Assembly: GCA_946811695.1 (NCBI GenBank)
Contig: OX328128.1
Coordinates: 73,694,164 to 73,758,163, forward strand
Length of the DNA stretch: 64,000 nucleotides
Source of the DNA: Gonocerus acuteangulatus
Taxonomy: Eukaryota; Arthropoda; Insecta; Hemiptera; Coreidae
Direction: 5' to 3'
Of the stretch, positions 32,441 to 43,835 are shown one piece after another (within the stretch, counting starts at the first letter, position 1; every line of letters begins with the position of its first letter). The notes beneath the pieces were generated by a model that worked only from the letters and a program-made list of their open reading frames with translations, made no database searches and was not told the origin of the DNA. The translations under genes and the position numbers were made by a program.

Positions 32441-33077
32441 ACATGGCTTTAACGTTCATAAAAATAAATGATAAAGCCATGTGGCACAGCTAAATAGTCT
32501 TTTTGACCAACACTCGTTAAACTATTGATCGGCCGTGTGACGTCGCGAGTATGAATATTTTAAACCTCTATGCACCGGCTAATTTTAGCAATTGCTAACT
32601 CGGCCTATTTCTAAAATAAAAACAAAATACGGAATAAAAAATGATGATATCCATCACTTTAGGATTTGTAGCAAAAAAAAGTTACAGCCCCACTCACAAA
32701 TAACTGATTTTGCTAATTTTCGCGATAATGCCTATAAGGACATCGGCAATAGTTCGACAGTAGAAAACTCATCCTGCTTCCCAAGACGTTGGATATTTCT
32801 ATGATAATAAAAGTTTATTTTTAATTTTAAAAGTTTTTAAAATAAAGGACAAATTTCAAGAGAAGGGGGAAGTGTTTACTTCAGAAATATAATCATATGA
32901 ATCAACCACCTGGGACGAATGCTGGGACGAATAACAAAATGCGTCCTACCAAAAAAACATTCTATTAGAGTAAGGACTGCTCAGAAATAGTTGTGCTGCA
33001 TCCTGGGTATTGAAAAGAGTAATTTACACTTGTGTCTTGCTTCACAGAATAAAATCACACTAACATTAGGACTGATT

Positions 33078-33133
<56 letters not shown>

Positions 33134-34428
33134 GTGTGCACGCGTCAGATTGTGGAAACGGAAACGGGTCCGTATATAACGTGGTAAATCTTCACTGAAC
33201 CCCTGCTTTAACACACAATCCTTACTAACGCTCACTAAGATGAGGGCTTAGTACCATTTTGGCCAACCGTAGTACCATTTTGGCACCCATGACCGTGCCA
33301 TGAGCCCCTAAGCACCAGAATGGTCACTGGCTCGGAAGTGTTAAAAGCACCCCTACGGTTTCCTTCCAGGGGAGAGTCAAGCGGGGGACTTAACCTGATC
33401 TCTCAAGGAGGGCAGGTTTGACTAGATATATACAGCTGGATTTGTAGATAAAGAGGATGTTACAAAAATCTCTGGTGTTTCAGGAAATGCAGCAGCAAGT
33501 AAGGTCTTTCAAGTCGATGGCCGATTGAACTATCGATTAACATTGTTACGTCACGGAAATTAATATTTTAAAAGAAACGCTTTATTTTACCCATACCTAA
33601 TGTTTAGGAGGTCTGGAAAAAAATACGCAGACGTTTTGACTTTAATATTTACATTTTAGCGCAATTTGTTCCACCCATTTTAGCGCGCTTCTTCCGATTC
33701 CCCATTGGGAGGAGACCAGCTTATAACACAATACGGAATTGCTTATAAGAATGTCCAACGTATGAAACCCTATAAATCACAAAAGTAACATGTCTAAGTA
33801 GCCAAACTCTGGAAGGTGATTCTTGACATAATTTTCAACAAAAAAGTTCATTTGAAGTGTAAGGCCCCGTATTCCATTGGAAATGGAGTAATTGAATAAA
33901 GATGAGAGAAAAGGATGGATGTCCAACACACGACTCGTCATTTTCACGACTGGTCATTTACACGACTCTTAAGATAATTCCCGCAAGGTCTAAGACCTAG
34001 TGGGGTGAAGGGTTTGTAAGGGCCGGCTTACCTCTAACCGGAAGGAGTCCATACCCGTTCCCGAGATCTCTGCGCAGATTATTGTCGAAGGTAGGTCAGC
34101 TCTAATATTCTCTATCTCTCCCCAAAATGATAATAGTTGATAAATCTGACTCTCTCACACTCGACCTTTTCTCTTAGCGATGTTTGTGATATTTATGAAT
34201 GCAACAGTATCCTTAGAATAAATAATAGTTTTGAAAGGAATTCCGCTTCTCTAAAATATCCCCCCCCCCTTCTAAAGTAAATCCAACCCGTGCTAATCGG
34301 TTCCTTTCAAAAGTATCGTCCGATTCTAAAGGAAAAAGGAGATATGTCCAATTTTCTATTTTTTTAAGGTACACATATTTTTTATTCAATAAGAAAGGAC
34401 TGCTCCAAAACAGTCCAATATAATTCTA
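32441..34428. other. unassigned stretch with one hairpin-head relic
   Basis: Contains GTACCATTTTGG twice at 33250-33285 and a diverged hairpin-repeat head at 33665-33735 (AGCGCGCTTCTTCCGATTCC). No gene is supported. Confidence 0.4.
33080..33131. repeat. (TA)n array
   Basis: About 52 bp, flanked by ATTATACA and CAGGTGTGCACGCG. Confidence 0.95.
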
Positions 34429-34816
34429 ATTGGACGCCTTTAAACGGAAAGGAACCAAGCGTCATTTTTAACGAAATTGAGTTTTTGGTGCTATCTTGTA
34501 GAGAATTAGCGAATTTATATAGTAATAAAAAACTGGTTAAAATATAATGTTGTCATTAAAGCAAGAAAAAATACCCAAAAAAAGTGAAATGGTGTATCCA
34601 GTATGCTGTAATAAACAGAAAGGAATCAAGCACCATTTTTATCAATAACTATAAAAATAAAACCCCATACCATAACAACAGTTTATTTTAATTAGAGAAA
34701 ATGAATGAAACATTTGAGATAATAAAGGAATTTTAGACCCACAAAAAACATTAAACCCAATTCTCTAAAGAATGAACAGATGGAACTTGGTTACTTTCCG
34801 TTTAATGGCGTCCAAT
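34429..34816. mobile_element. 388-bp Tc1/mariner-type MITE, intact copy
   Basis: The left terminus ATTGGACGCCTTTAAACGGA and right terminus (inverted) ATTGGACGCCATTAAACGGA lie between TA dinucleotides at 34427-34428 and 34817-34818. There is no ORF. It serves as the uninterrupted reference for the split copy at 58957-62055. Confidence 0.85.
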
Positions 34817-34929
34817 TATGCCATTATATATTTATGTATCATTAAAAAACCATCCTATCCTACGTATATTTCAAAATTTGTTCAATTTTAACGAAAGGTA
34901 TAAAAATCAACGTAACTAAATAAATAATA

Positions 34930-37225
34930 ACTTACTTATGCGGCTCTACAGTCCAAGATGGGCTTTGGCCTCCCGAACAATCTTTCTCCATTCTTCTCTA
35001 TCCTGGACCTTTCTTCTCCAGTCAGCAACTCCAAATTGTCTAAGATCTTCCTCCAAGTCCTTATGCCAAGTTTTCCTTGCACGTCCTCTCTTCCTCTTTC
35101 CTGGGAACGGTTCTCTTATGACCTTCTTCACCATCCTATCGTTGGGTAACCTTTTGACATGGCCAAGCCAACTAATTCTCCTTGACTTGACGAACCTTAC
35201 GATATCCTCATGGTTATTTAGTTCATCCAGTTCTCGGTTACTCCTTATGCGCCAGACACCTTGCTCGCAAATGGGGCCAAAAATGCGTCGCATCACTTTT
35301 CGCTCAAAGACTCTAAGCGCCTGCAGGTCCTTTGTGCTAAGCGTCCATGTTTCAGCACCATAGCACACTACCGGTCTGATAAGTGACTTGTACAACTGCA
35401 ACTTGGTACGCTTGGAGAGCAGCGTCGACTTCATCAGGTTCACTAGGCCGTAATAAGCTTTATTGCCACGTATGATATGTGAAATGATCAAGTCCTTCGA
35501 AATTGTAATCGTTATGTGTTAGATTGCGTGGCCTTCTTCTCACTTCGGACGCTGACATAACCATGTATTTTGTTTTTGACTAATTTATCTCAAGTCCAAC
35601 TTTTTTACTTTCATGGTCCAGCTTGGTGAGTACCTCTCTTAAAACTTTCAAAAACCACGTACTTCTTGCTAAAACCAGGATGTCGTCTGCGTTACCGAGA
35701 ATCTGGTATGAGCGGTAAGCCAATGAACCGTTTGCATCTAAACTTCCTATCGCTTTGTGGAGCACTAGGTTAAAGAGGATTGCTGATTGGGCATCTCCTT
35801 GTCTCACCCCCGAGGTAAACTCTATATTTTTGCTTATACGGTTACCAACGAGCACACTGGCCTGCGTTCGGGACATTGACATTTTTATCAAATTAATAAG
35901 CTTAAGAGGTATGTTAAAGTCTTTCAAGGCATTGAATAGCTGTACTATGTCAACTGTATCGAAAGCTTGCTTAAAATCAATTAAGAGCATATGAACATCT
36001 GTGTTTAATTCATAACATTTTTCTAGGACTTGCCTCAGGACAAATATCTGATCAGATGTGCCTCTGTTTGGGTGAAATCCACACTGATAATCCTTGAGGA
36101 TCCGCTCCGAGTAAATTTTAAGCTTCGCAGTCAAAAGATTTGACAGGATTTTATACGCTACATTTAAAAGCGTTATGCCTCGGTAATTTTGGCATACAGT
36201 CTTGTCTCCTTTTTTAAAGATTGGAATTATATGCCCCATACAGCAGTTTTCAGGCATGCTTTCTTTATTCCATACTTCAAAAATGAGGTCGTACAACCTT
36301 CCATTCAGGTATTGGCCACCATTCTTAAAAACTTCAGCTGGAAAGATGTCCTCGCCAGGGGCCCTATTACATTTTAAGAGGTTCAGGAAGTCACGGTAAC
36401 CAGTTCCCTGTTCGACAAGGCACTGCCATCCCTACTATTGAATGTCATTTCTCCATTCTGGGTTTTGCTATTCAAAATGTCTTGGAAGTGCTCGGCCCAT
36501 CTATCCAGAACAAGCTGGTCTTCACCAATCAGTAAACCATCCTTGTTACGGCATATATCCATCCTCGGCTGAAAGCCCTTCCTCATCCTTCCATATTCTC
36601 AATCCTCCTCCTTAACCATTCTCGTTTCTTGCTTCTGCAAATTTTTGTAGCATTTCTTCTGCTAAGAAGGTATTTTTCTCTGTTGCCTCTGGTATCTCTT
36701 TGTATCATTACCAGCCTATTATTATTCTTTAATAAAATGGCTTTAGCACATTCCTCGTCAAACCATTTACCATTTCTTTTGGGAACATCTTCTCCTAGTA
36801 CCTGATCGGCCGTCTCTTCAATAATTGCCTTCAAATTATTCCATTCCTCTGTTGGGTCGTTTGGTTCAGCGCCATTCCCCATTGTGCTCCTCAGAGTTTC
36901 CTCGAAAGACTCCTTCAGTTCCTGGCAATTTAACTTTTCAATATTCCATCTTTTTCTTTTCACTCTATTGTCTTTCTGGACATTGGATAATCTGTGCCTA
37001 AATAGAGTTTTAAGGAGGAAATGATCAGAATCACAGTTAGGTCCTCTACATGCCCTAACATCAGTTATAAAAGATGCGTGTCTCCATGATATCAAAACAT
37101 AATCTATTTGTTTAACACCTCCACCTGGAATTTTCCATGTGCCCAAATGGATGCGCTTGTGCTGAAAAAAGGTGCTCTTAATCTTAAAGTTACAAGCAGC
37201 AGCAAACTCTGCTAAGCGCTATCCA
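34930..37225 (-). pseudogene. decayed RTE-type LINE (EN-RT)
   Basis: The minus strand carries, in order, the endonuclease C-terminal half (37225-36583: FFQHKRIHLGTWKIPGGGVK, QIDYVLISWRHASF, GPNCDSDHFLLKTLF, including the SDH motif), a linker (36586-36383, LDRWAEHFQDILNSK) and the RT (36296-35580). The RT has MGHIIPIFKKGDK, NYRGITLLNVAYKILSNLL, DYQCGFHPNRGTSDQIFVLR, DFKQAFDTVD, SGVRQGDAQSAILFNLVL and NADDILVLARS. The C-terminus (35491-34946) has TKLQLYKSLIRPVVCYGAET and WLGHVKRLPNDR. The RT catalytic box reads NADD, not YADD. Frames are broken at least three times and there is a stop in the EN part near 37205, so it is inactive. The 5' end is missing. Confidence 0.9.
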
Positions 37226-37461
37226 TTATCAATAATAATCAATAAGCTAAAAATGAATATGCTGCAATAAGGTTTCAGCTATGAAAAATAAACATAAGTA
37301 TCGAAAGGTTCGCAGACTTCCTTGGTTTAAATCAGTTCTGAGTCATGAACGAGTTAACCCCAAAAGGAAGGATGACGAACTATCGTTAATCAAACCATTC
37401 TTACATTAAATTCATGCAAAAAAATTTTATTATTAGTGTTCATTGATTATTTATGACGTTG

Positions 37462-37467
37462 TTTATT
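37462..37467 (-). promoter_or_regulatory. polyadenylation signal candidate for GGCT-like gene
   Basis: AATAAA on the minus strand, about 40 bases after the stop codon of the terminal exon and before the RTE insertion. The RTE therefore lies downstream of the transcript end. Confidence 0.45.
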
Positions 37468-37507
37468 CTTTCTTGACGAGACTCAAATAACCGTTTGTAT
37501 GCAGATA

Positions 37508-37711
37508 TCAGAATAGAGCGTCATCATCTTCGTTCAGATTGGGCTTGACGCTTCCTGTGTACCCGTTGTGCGGTATGGATCTCAAGTACTTCCGGTAGTA
37601 AGTAGGAAGGCAAGATTCTTCAGCTCCTTCAATCCACTCGTCGAGGTAAATTTTGGAAGGGCGGTACTTCCGTCTGGGCTTACCTTTGTATATTTCCGGG
37701 TTGGGGGGCTC
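37508..37711 (-). CDS. gamma-glutamylcyclotransferase-like, terminal exon
   Basis: Acceptor TATTTTTCAG|GAG, then 67 codons in phase 0 and a TGA stop. The peptide begins EPPNPEIYKGKPRRKYRPSK and continues IYLDEWIEGAEESCLPTYYR, KYLRSIPHNGYTGSVKPN, with an acidic end NEDDDALF. It matches the C-terminal region of GGCT, where S-P-x-Y...I..GA.E..LP..Y...L..I..N.Y.G is conserved. GGCT cleaves gamma-glutamyl dipeptides to 5-oxoproline in the cytosolic gamma-glutamyl cycle. No signal peptide or membrane segment is seen. Relative to vertebrate GGCT there is a basic insertion (KGKPRRKYR). The frame is clean and codon use is unlike the AT-rich flanks. Joined to the exon at 40386 without frame loss. Confidence 0.8.
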   Translation of the reverse strand, partial: EPPNPEIYKGKPRRKYRPSKIYLDEWIEGAEESCLPTYYRKYLRSIPHNGYTGSVKPNLNEDDDALF

Positions 37712-37735
37712 CTGAAAAATAATTCATATACTCTC

Positions 37736-37739
<4 letters not shown>

Positions 37740-37792
<53 letters not shown>
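37740..37792. repeat. (TA)n array in GGCT-like intron
   Basis: 53 bp of TA, 28 bases upstream of the terminal-exon acceptor. Confidence 0.95.
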
Positions 37793-37798
<6 letters not shown>

Positions 37799-38265
37799 TA
37801 AAATAAGGGGTGTGGAGAATGAACAATAAAAGAAAAATAAAGAAAAGAGAATAATAATAAAGAAATATATAAGCAATTAATAAAATAAATAAATACAGAA
37901 TTAAACTTATAATTTTAATGTTAGTAATAAATAGTAATCATAATGATATTTTTGGAGTTTAAATCTGAGCTATATTATCCTGAAATTATGAAACTTTGGC
38001 TTGGGAGTTATGTGTGGTATAACTATATTTTATTATATGTCTTTGTCATCATAAGTATGTCAGTATGGTATCAATATGTGGGCTCCTATCAGATAACAGT
38101 TCACTGAGGCTTCGAGGAATCTGTAAGTTGTCTCTATTAAGGCAGTCTGTTAGTAAGTATTTTATAGTTAAAGGTTTTTTTTTTTATTTGTTTATTTGAA
38201 ATCTGTACATAAATCATTTAGTACAATCGTCAAGTTTGTTGACACAGATATTACATAAAAGTTGA

Positions 38266-39640
38266 TTATAACGGTAAAATTAAAACAAAATAAAAATAAT
38301 GAGGTAATAAAAATAATGAGGTAGTAGTTAAAGGTACGTTGCATGCCTCACATAGTGGTTTGTCTTGCCTTGCGAAGAGGTACGAATGGGTGAGTCGTGT
38401 ATGTCCGATCCTAAGTCGTGTTAGTATTACTTCGTCGCGTCTTGTCCTTAATTCTCCTGACGAATATGGCTGTATACTGCACAATATTTCCCCGAGGTGG
38501 TGATCTTGTTTGCAATATCACGTTGCTTGCCATCTAGTCAAAATAGTATGTGTTCTTTTGGTTGTAAGTCTTGTGATGTAAGTAAGTGCTGGTCATGTGG
38601 ACGGCTAGTTGTAGCAAGTTTTGCCTGGTCGTCGGCTTTTGAAGTCTCTCCAAGGTTCTTATGACCAGGAACCCATACCATTGTTACCATTGTGTGTAAG
38701 TCTTTCTACAAGAAGTAGTGTGATACTTCTTGTAAAATTTTAATGAGGATCGGTTTGGTGGTGTAGATGTTCTTTAAGGAGAGTAAACAACTTAAGGAGT
38801 CTGTACACAGTATTATGTGCGGTATTGTAGTCTGTACGTTGGATAGGCCCAAAAGTATGCCGTGCAGCTCTGCTGTATATATACTTGCATCTACTGGGAG
38901 GCTGATGTTGTATATACTTTCTCCTAAAACAGCAGCTGCACTCATGCCACTTGCTGTTTTGGACCCATCCGTGTATATTATTGGAGCATACAGAGTCCTT
39001 GTCAAGTTGTTAAATGAAACCATGTAGTAGTTTTGAGATGATGCGTCGGCTTTTTTTAAATTTTGTCATTGTCAAGTCGATTCTTAGGTTGTTTACTCTC
39101 CAAGGTAGGATTGAGAGGTTTCTGTAAGGATATGTAGGTGTATTGATCAATGTAGCATTTTCCGTGGAATCGGATTAGGAGTGGTTTCTGCCTTGGTTGT
39201 TCCTGTATATATTTGTTCATGTAAGGGTTGTTTGAAAACATGTTTACGCAAGTGGTGTTCAAAGTTTTTGATCTCACGATAAATTTAAGACAAATCATCT
39301 GACGTCGATAATCCAACGAAGGTTCTCCAGATTCTGAATAAAGGCTAGTTATTGGACTCGACCTGAAAGCTCCTGTTGCAAGTCTTATACCTGTGTTGTG
39401 TATTGAGTCTAATGCTTTCAGTGTTGTAGAACTGGCAGATGAATATGCTATGCAGCCGTAATCCAGCATAGGCCTGGGGAAGGCTCGGTAACACTTTAGC
39501 ATGGTACATTTGCCAGCTCCCCATTTAGTATTGCAAAGAATTTTTAAGAAATTCAGCGAATTGTTACATTTGTTAAGAATACTTTTGATATGGGGTCCCC
39601 ATATCAATTAATGTTCAAGGAAACGTAATGTTCTTATGGC
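38266..39640 (-). pseudogene. RNase H-bearing LINE fragment in GGCT-like intron
   Basis: Minus-strand pieces in order are an RT C-terminal region (39607-39056: SILNKCNNSLNFLKILC, KCYRAFPRPMLDYGCIAYSS, LDSIHNTGIRLATGAFRSSP), an RNase H (39023-38706: APIIYTDGSKTASGMSAAAV, SIYTAELHGILLGLS, CTDSLSCLLSL) and the zinc-type tail (38484-38266: RLRIGHTRLTHSYLFARQDK PLCEACNVPL). This is the organisation of I/jockey-related LINEs with RNase H. The RT catalytic core is absent (5' truncation) and each junction is frame-broken. It lies on the same strand as the GGCT-like gene, within the intron between 40386 and 37711. Confidence 0.8.
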
Positions 39641-40089
39641 AACACAGCCGAAAGTCATTAAATAATTTCGTAGAGTAAGTTCGTTATTAGTCTCCATTGT
39701 GCAAAAAAGTCAATTAAAAAAAATCTGTGAAGAATTTCTGAATATCAAACTATTTCGATGTTTGAAGCATTTATTCCACCAACTAACAAGGGAATATTCC
39801 CAAGTGTCTGGAACTGTATATTAATTAAATACGTGAAAATAATCGATACGTATTTTTTTATATCGACCCAATTTATGTATATACACACAGCTGCTCCCAA
39901 AATGTGTGTGTGAAAAAACAAAATGAAAGTGAGTTTTTTCAGGGGTATTTAGGCAAGGAAATGTACAATAAAAAGGAATAAATATATATGTATATATTAG
40001 ATAGATAGATAGATATACTCAGGGCCCCTATCTTATTTTTGAGGGGAAAGCAACTCGACCTAAAAGATCTATTGTGCCCCTGACATTCT

Positions 40090-40345
40090 GATGGGTCACT
40101 TATAGCAGCCCTGCATCCCTGACAAACCCTCTGATCTTCTGAGGTGTGAGCTCAGAGTCTCTTCCTGGGTCAGTTATTCTAACAGATCCTAGGTACATAA
40201 AGCGCCTGCGTGAGAGTACGGTGCAATCACATATCATGTGTGCGGGTGTTTCCTCCTCTATCCCACATAACCTACATAGAGAGGTTGTAGCCAGGCCCAT
40301 ATTGTATAGATGTTTATTCATCTTAGCATGACCTGTGTAAAATGT
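40090..40345 (-). pseudogene. second LINE C-terminal fragment in GGCT-like intron
   Basis: The minus strand reads YTGHAKMNKHLYNMGLATTS, LCRLCGIEEETPAHMICDC, then RRRFMYLGSVRITDP and a stop after FVRDAGLL. GHxxxNKHLxxMGL plus C-x2-C-x8-H-x4-C is the RNase H-distal tail of another non-LTR family, distinct from the neighbour at 38266. It begins only about 40 bases into the intron after the exon at 40386. Confidence 0.7.
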
Positions 40346-40385
40346 ATATATTACTTATGTATATATTACTGTATATATTACTTAC

Positions 40386-40491
40386 TTTTGCAAGCACGTA
40401 GCTTAGAACTTTGAAAGTACCACCCTTCGCTTTTAAGGCAGATATGTCAACGTCCACAGGGGCGTATACATTCGATGCAACACCCTGCAAA
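40386..40491 (-). CDS. gamma-glutamylcyclotransferase-like, internal exon
   Basis: 106 nt. The donor AAAA|GTAAGT is strong. The acceptor that keeps the frame is TTCTTAAG|T, which completes a Ser codon (AG+T), followed by LQGVASNVYAPVDVDISALK then AKGGTFKVLSYVLAK. This aligns with the GGCT segment (D)-E-Q-E-G-V-x-S-x-x-Y-x-x-x-x-V. The catalytic Glu of that family (E98 in human GGCT, in the QEGV motif) corresponds here to Gln (LQGV). The stronger-looking acceptor TTTGCAG, seven bases on, would break the frame. Confidence in homology is high and in exact splice choice moderate. Confidence 0.75.
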
Positions 40492-41239
40492 CTTAAGAAG
40501 ACGCCATTAAATATGGGAGAGAGTCGGATATCGTCAGAATTGATTAGATCTCCATAAAATTTCTCACCAAAAATAAGTTCGTTAAACAGCGAAATCTGTC
40601 TTCGAGATAATCTCGCTACAAAAATTATTGCACTTACGAGTTTTCGTTCATATGCGTCATAGTACAATTTTGAATTAAACAACCAATTGAAACTACATCC
40701 AATTTAATCTGAAGTTTAGAAAAATTACATTAAGGCAGTATATCGAACAACTATTTATAAGAAATATTGTAACAGATGCATATCCTAAAAATAATAAAAT
40801 ATTCTGTGAAAAATGAATACACCTACTCCAAAAAATAGTTTAAGAAAATGAGATTTTAGGCACCGCAATGGACGGATAAATTACAGCAGCAGAAATTATT
40901 CACTTGGAAAGCTCTATTACAAACAACCAAAAATTTTAATTTATTTTACGTATATTGTTTAGTGAAAAATTCAGTTTACTTCTAAAAGCAATTAAAAAAC
41001 GAACAGGTAATACAAAAACTAAGGAAAACAGACTTATAGAACCTTAAAAAGCATGTAATCCATCACTTTCTAAGTTTAAAGCAGATATTTCTGAGGACCC
41101 TCCCTTTAAAAAATAACTGAAGAACATTTTTGTAGATAATTTAGTTAGGTAATTTCTCTTCATATCACGATTTCCCAACCATTTAATATTTTCCACAATT
41201 TCCCAAAATTATATTTATTTTCTTCATGTATGATTTTGT

Positions 41240-41400
41240 TTTTCTTCTTTACTGCCCACTGGGAGTTTAGCGCCGATATCCATGATGCAGGGGTGAATTT
41301 TCCCAACGAGCTGTGTGATGAGAAAATTCTTCCTGCTGGTGGGATTCGAACCCACCAACTCCCGCATGAGAATCAATGGCGTTAGCCACTTGACCAGACT
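41240..41400 (-). mobile_element. tRNA-derived SINE, family B
   Basis: On the minus strand: CAAGTGGCTAACGCCATTGA (A-box region), GTGGGTTCGAATCCCACCAG (B-box), then GAATTTTCTCATCACACAGC and GATATCGGCGCTAAACTCCC. No A-tail is retained. Confidence 0.75.
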
Positions 41401-41471
41401 TGTTTAAAAACTGGCCTTCCCTATATAGACCTAGCAACTTTTAAATTGGCTTTATATACATATTTTTTGAT

Positions 41472-41476
<5 letters not shown>

Positions 41477-41524
<48 letters not shown>
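41477..41524. repeat. (TA)n array
   Basis: 48 bp of TA. Confidence 0.95.
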
Positions 41525-41527
<3 letters not shown>

Positions 41528-42010
41528 GTGAAACATTGATTATTTTCGTAACATAAGGTTTATGTCTTGTGGCAACTAGTAGAATTGTTGCCCAGATGTT
41601 ATTAAGAGGTTATATAAAAATACATTTCATTAATTGAAGGGATCGGGGCAAAGTAGCGCCCTGCAACATTTTAAACAAAACGATCAGTCTATGATGCAAA
41701 TTCTACTAAAATATGACTACAACCTCTGTATGCTATCTTGTTGCCTCTAACCATTTCAACTGATAGTCCCACATAATATCCAACATATAACAGCTGTAGT
41801 TAAGTTTTGTTAAAAATGTTGCTTCGCACTATTTTGCCTCGATCCCTTCAATTCATTGCCGAACTTAAAGTAATAAAAACTTTGGTTTTGTGTTCATAAT
41901 TTTTTTTGTGAGTTTATTTCAAGTGTCAGGAAGTCTTTAAAGTCTCATCATTACTTCGGGTTAGCGTCATCAGGTCGCGTTAAGAAAATAAAAATGAAAT
42001 TTGAAATTAC

Positions 42011-42147
42011 CTATCAAGCTTAGGTCGGAGACATTCTTCAATTTCCCAGAGTGTTCCCCAGACGATGTTCTGAGGTTTAGACTTGACGAGCGTGGGTAAA
42101 GTCCCTTCCCAGACTGTGTTGTAGGAGCCGAAGTGTATTTCGTGACC
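42011..42147 (-). CDS. gamma-glutamylcyclotransferase-like, upstream exon
   Basis: Acceptor TTACCACCAG|GGT, 45 codons in phase 0 plus two bases, donor GATAG|GTAATT. The peptide is GHEIHFGSYNTVWEGTLPTL then VKSKPQNIVWGTLWEIEECL RPKLD. The pattern FxSx..W.G....V.....VWG.LW.......LD matches the central GGCT beta-barrel region, including the VWG motif. Exons encoding the N-terminal YGSN substrate-binding loop were not found upstream. They may lie further along the minus strand or in the 46301-46500 gap. A pseudogene is less likely because three exons are open and in phase. Confidence 0.75.
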
Positions 42148-42439
42148 CTGGTGGTAATAAGAGAAATTAGAAATTCATATATGCACATCTAAACTTATGT
42201 ACTATCAAGACTTCAAATTTGGCGAAAAATTAAAATAATTTTGTAATTAATTTCCTTCTTGAGTTTTTTGTATGCGGGGCACTTCACTACGTAATAAATA
42301 CACAAAGTACGTACGTAATAAATACACATATGTAAAGCTTTTGTCGCCAAAGCTGCGAAGTGTATCAATAAATAAAATTTAAAAAAATACACAAAGCTTC
42401 ACATTTTGATCTATTGATCTTGATGAGTTTCGCGAACCT

Positions 42440-42760
42440 ACGGAATAATTCAATTCAAACAAAGTAACACCCCCCCCCCCCTTCCAATAAACCGATTTAG
42501 TTCATTTTCACAACACTTCTTTCTTATTATATAGCCAGGACGTATAAAGAGTTTCTTAACAATAAAACAGAAATTACGACCGGTATAAGGAAATTAGTAA
42601 TTTCTGTCCGGAGTAAACCCCCCCCCCTTTAGTCAACAGATTTAGTTTATTTTTACAACATTTTTTTCTCTTTAGCTGACCACTACGAATAGCGAGTTTA
42701 GTTCTAAGTACTCCAGTAATGTACAGTATAATGTTAAAACAAAATATCAAACACCATTTC
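42440..42760 (-). repeat. fragment of repeat D
   Basis: C-runs, each followed by CCGATTTAGTT/ACAGATTTAGTTTATTTT and CAACA, match the internal blocks of the 55604-56645 copy in the same orientation. Confidence 0.6.
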
Positions 42761-43039
42761 AAAACTGTTGGTTTCCTGATACAACAAGGAAATTGTAATA
42801 CAGGACGTTGCCTGCCGAAGGAACGACACTTCTAAGATAAAATGTTAAAGATCGCAATTATTAACAGTACATAATATGACACATTGTGTCAATGAATTCA
42901 TGTTTCTGTAGGTTTCGAAACCAGCGTGAAAACTGCCATCGGTACAACATTTACTCATTACATAAGTCGATGACTGCTCACTTGTAACTAAGAAAACAAA
43001 ACCACTACAGAATCTGCAGGAAAGTGATGGGATACAGAG

Positions 43040-43548
43040 CAGAGTTGGGCAAACGTTAGCGCGCGCTAAAAGCTGATACCTCTCCGCTAATTTAGCGAAA
43101 CTGTAGAAAGCCAGCGCTAATAATTAGCGGTTAGCGCACTGCCGCCGCTAACCGCTAATCTATTTATGAAATATCGTAATTGCTAATAGCTTAAGCTATA
43201 GTTACAACTTGTAACAATAAATAGATTAGCGGTTAGCGCACTGCCGCCGCTAACCGCTAATCTATTTATGAAATATCGTAATTGCTAATAGCTTAAGCTA
43301 TAGTTACAACTTGTAACAATAAATAGATTAGCGGTTAGCGCACTGCCGCCGCTAACCGCTAATCTATTTATGAAATATCGTAATTGCTAATAGCTTAAGC
43401 TATAGTTACAACTTGTAACAATAAATAGATTAGCGGTTAGCGCACTGCCACCGCTAACCGCTAATTATTAGCGCTGGCTTTCTACAGTTTCGCTAAATTA
43501 GCGGAGAGGTATCAGCTTTTAGCGCGCGCTAACGTTTGCCCAACTCTG
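43040..43548. mobile_element. hAT-type foldback MITE with internal tandem repeats
   Basis: Termini CAGAGTTGGGCAAACGTTAG and its exact inverse are flanked by an 8-bp duplication ATACAGAG (43032-43039 and 43549-43556), diagnostic of the hAT superfamily. About 90 bp of terminal inverted repeat encloses three head-to-tail 102-bp units (43129-43434). Each unit is itself bounded by AATAGATTAGCGGTTAGCG and its inverse. No transposase. Confidence 0.9.
43129..43434. repeat. 3 x 102-bp tandem repeat inside hAT MITE
   Basis: GGTTAGCGCACTGCCGCCGC starts at 43129, 43231 and 43333, with a partial fourth at 43435. The copies look identical by eye except for one CC-to-CA change in the last. Confidence 0.9.
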
Positions 43549-43667
43549 ATACAGAGTAATTATTACTGATTAAGAAAAAAAAAATGTTTACTTAAAAAAT
43601 AAAGTTTGCTACCCAAATATTTTGAGGTGCCATGAACACAGCGTACTTTCGAAAATTCATTGCAGTT

Positions 43668-43835
43668 GGTTAAAAAGGTTAACACGTTCATTTCGGCTGG
43701 TTTAAAGGTTCAGTGGGTTCGATTCCCACTATGCCGTGGTGGCTTTTCTTTAGAAAAAATAAAGAAATGGTTGGTAACCTGTGGATAACCCGTCCCAAAA
43801 TTTTTAGTTAATAATAATTGACGTTAAAGTGTAAA
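43668..43835 (+). mobile_element. tRNA-derived SINE, family A
   Basis: B-box GTGGGTTCGATTCCCACTAT, GGTGGCTTTTCTTTAGAAAA, ATAACCCGTCCCAAAA and tail TTAATAATAATTGACGTTAA. Confidence 0.8.

Larger units (their letters stand above)
40492..42010 (-). other. GGCT-like intron 1 in the window
   Basis: Holds a family B SINE (41240-41400, minus) and a TA array (41477-41524). The rest is AT-rich with nothing recognised. Confidence 0.5.

Noticed and set aside
37000..37147. Host endonuclease/craniofacial-development-like gene
   Set aside because: The ID(Y/H)VLIS and SDH motifs belong to the RTE LINE endonuclease domain, which is often mis-named this way.
43129..43434. CRISPR-like array
   Set aside because: Tandem 102-bp units without spacers, contained within a hAT element.
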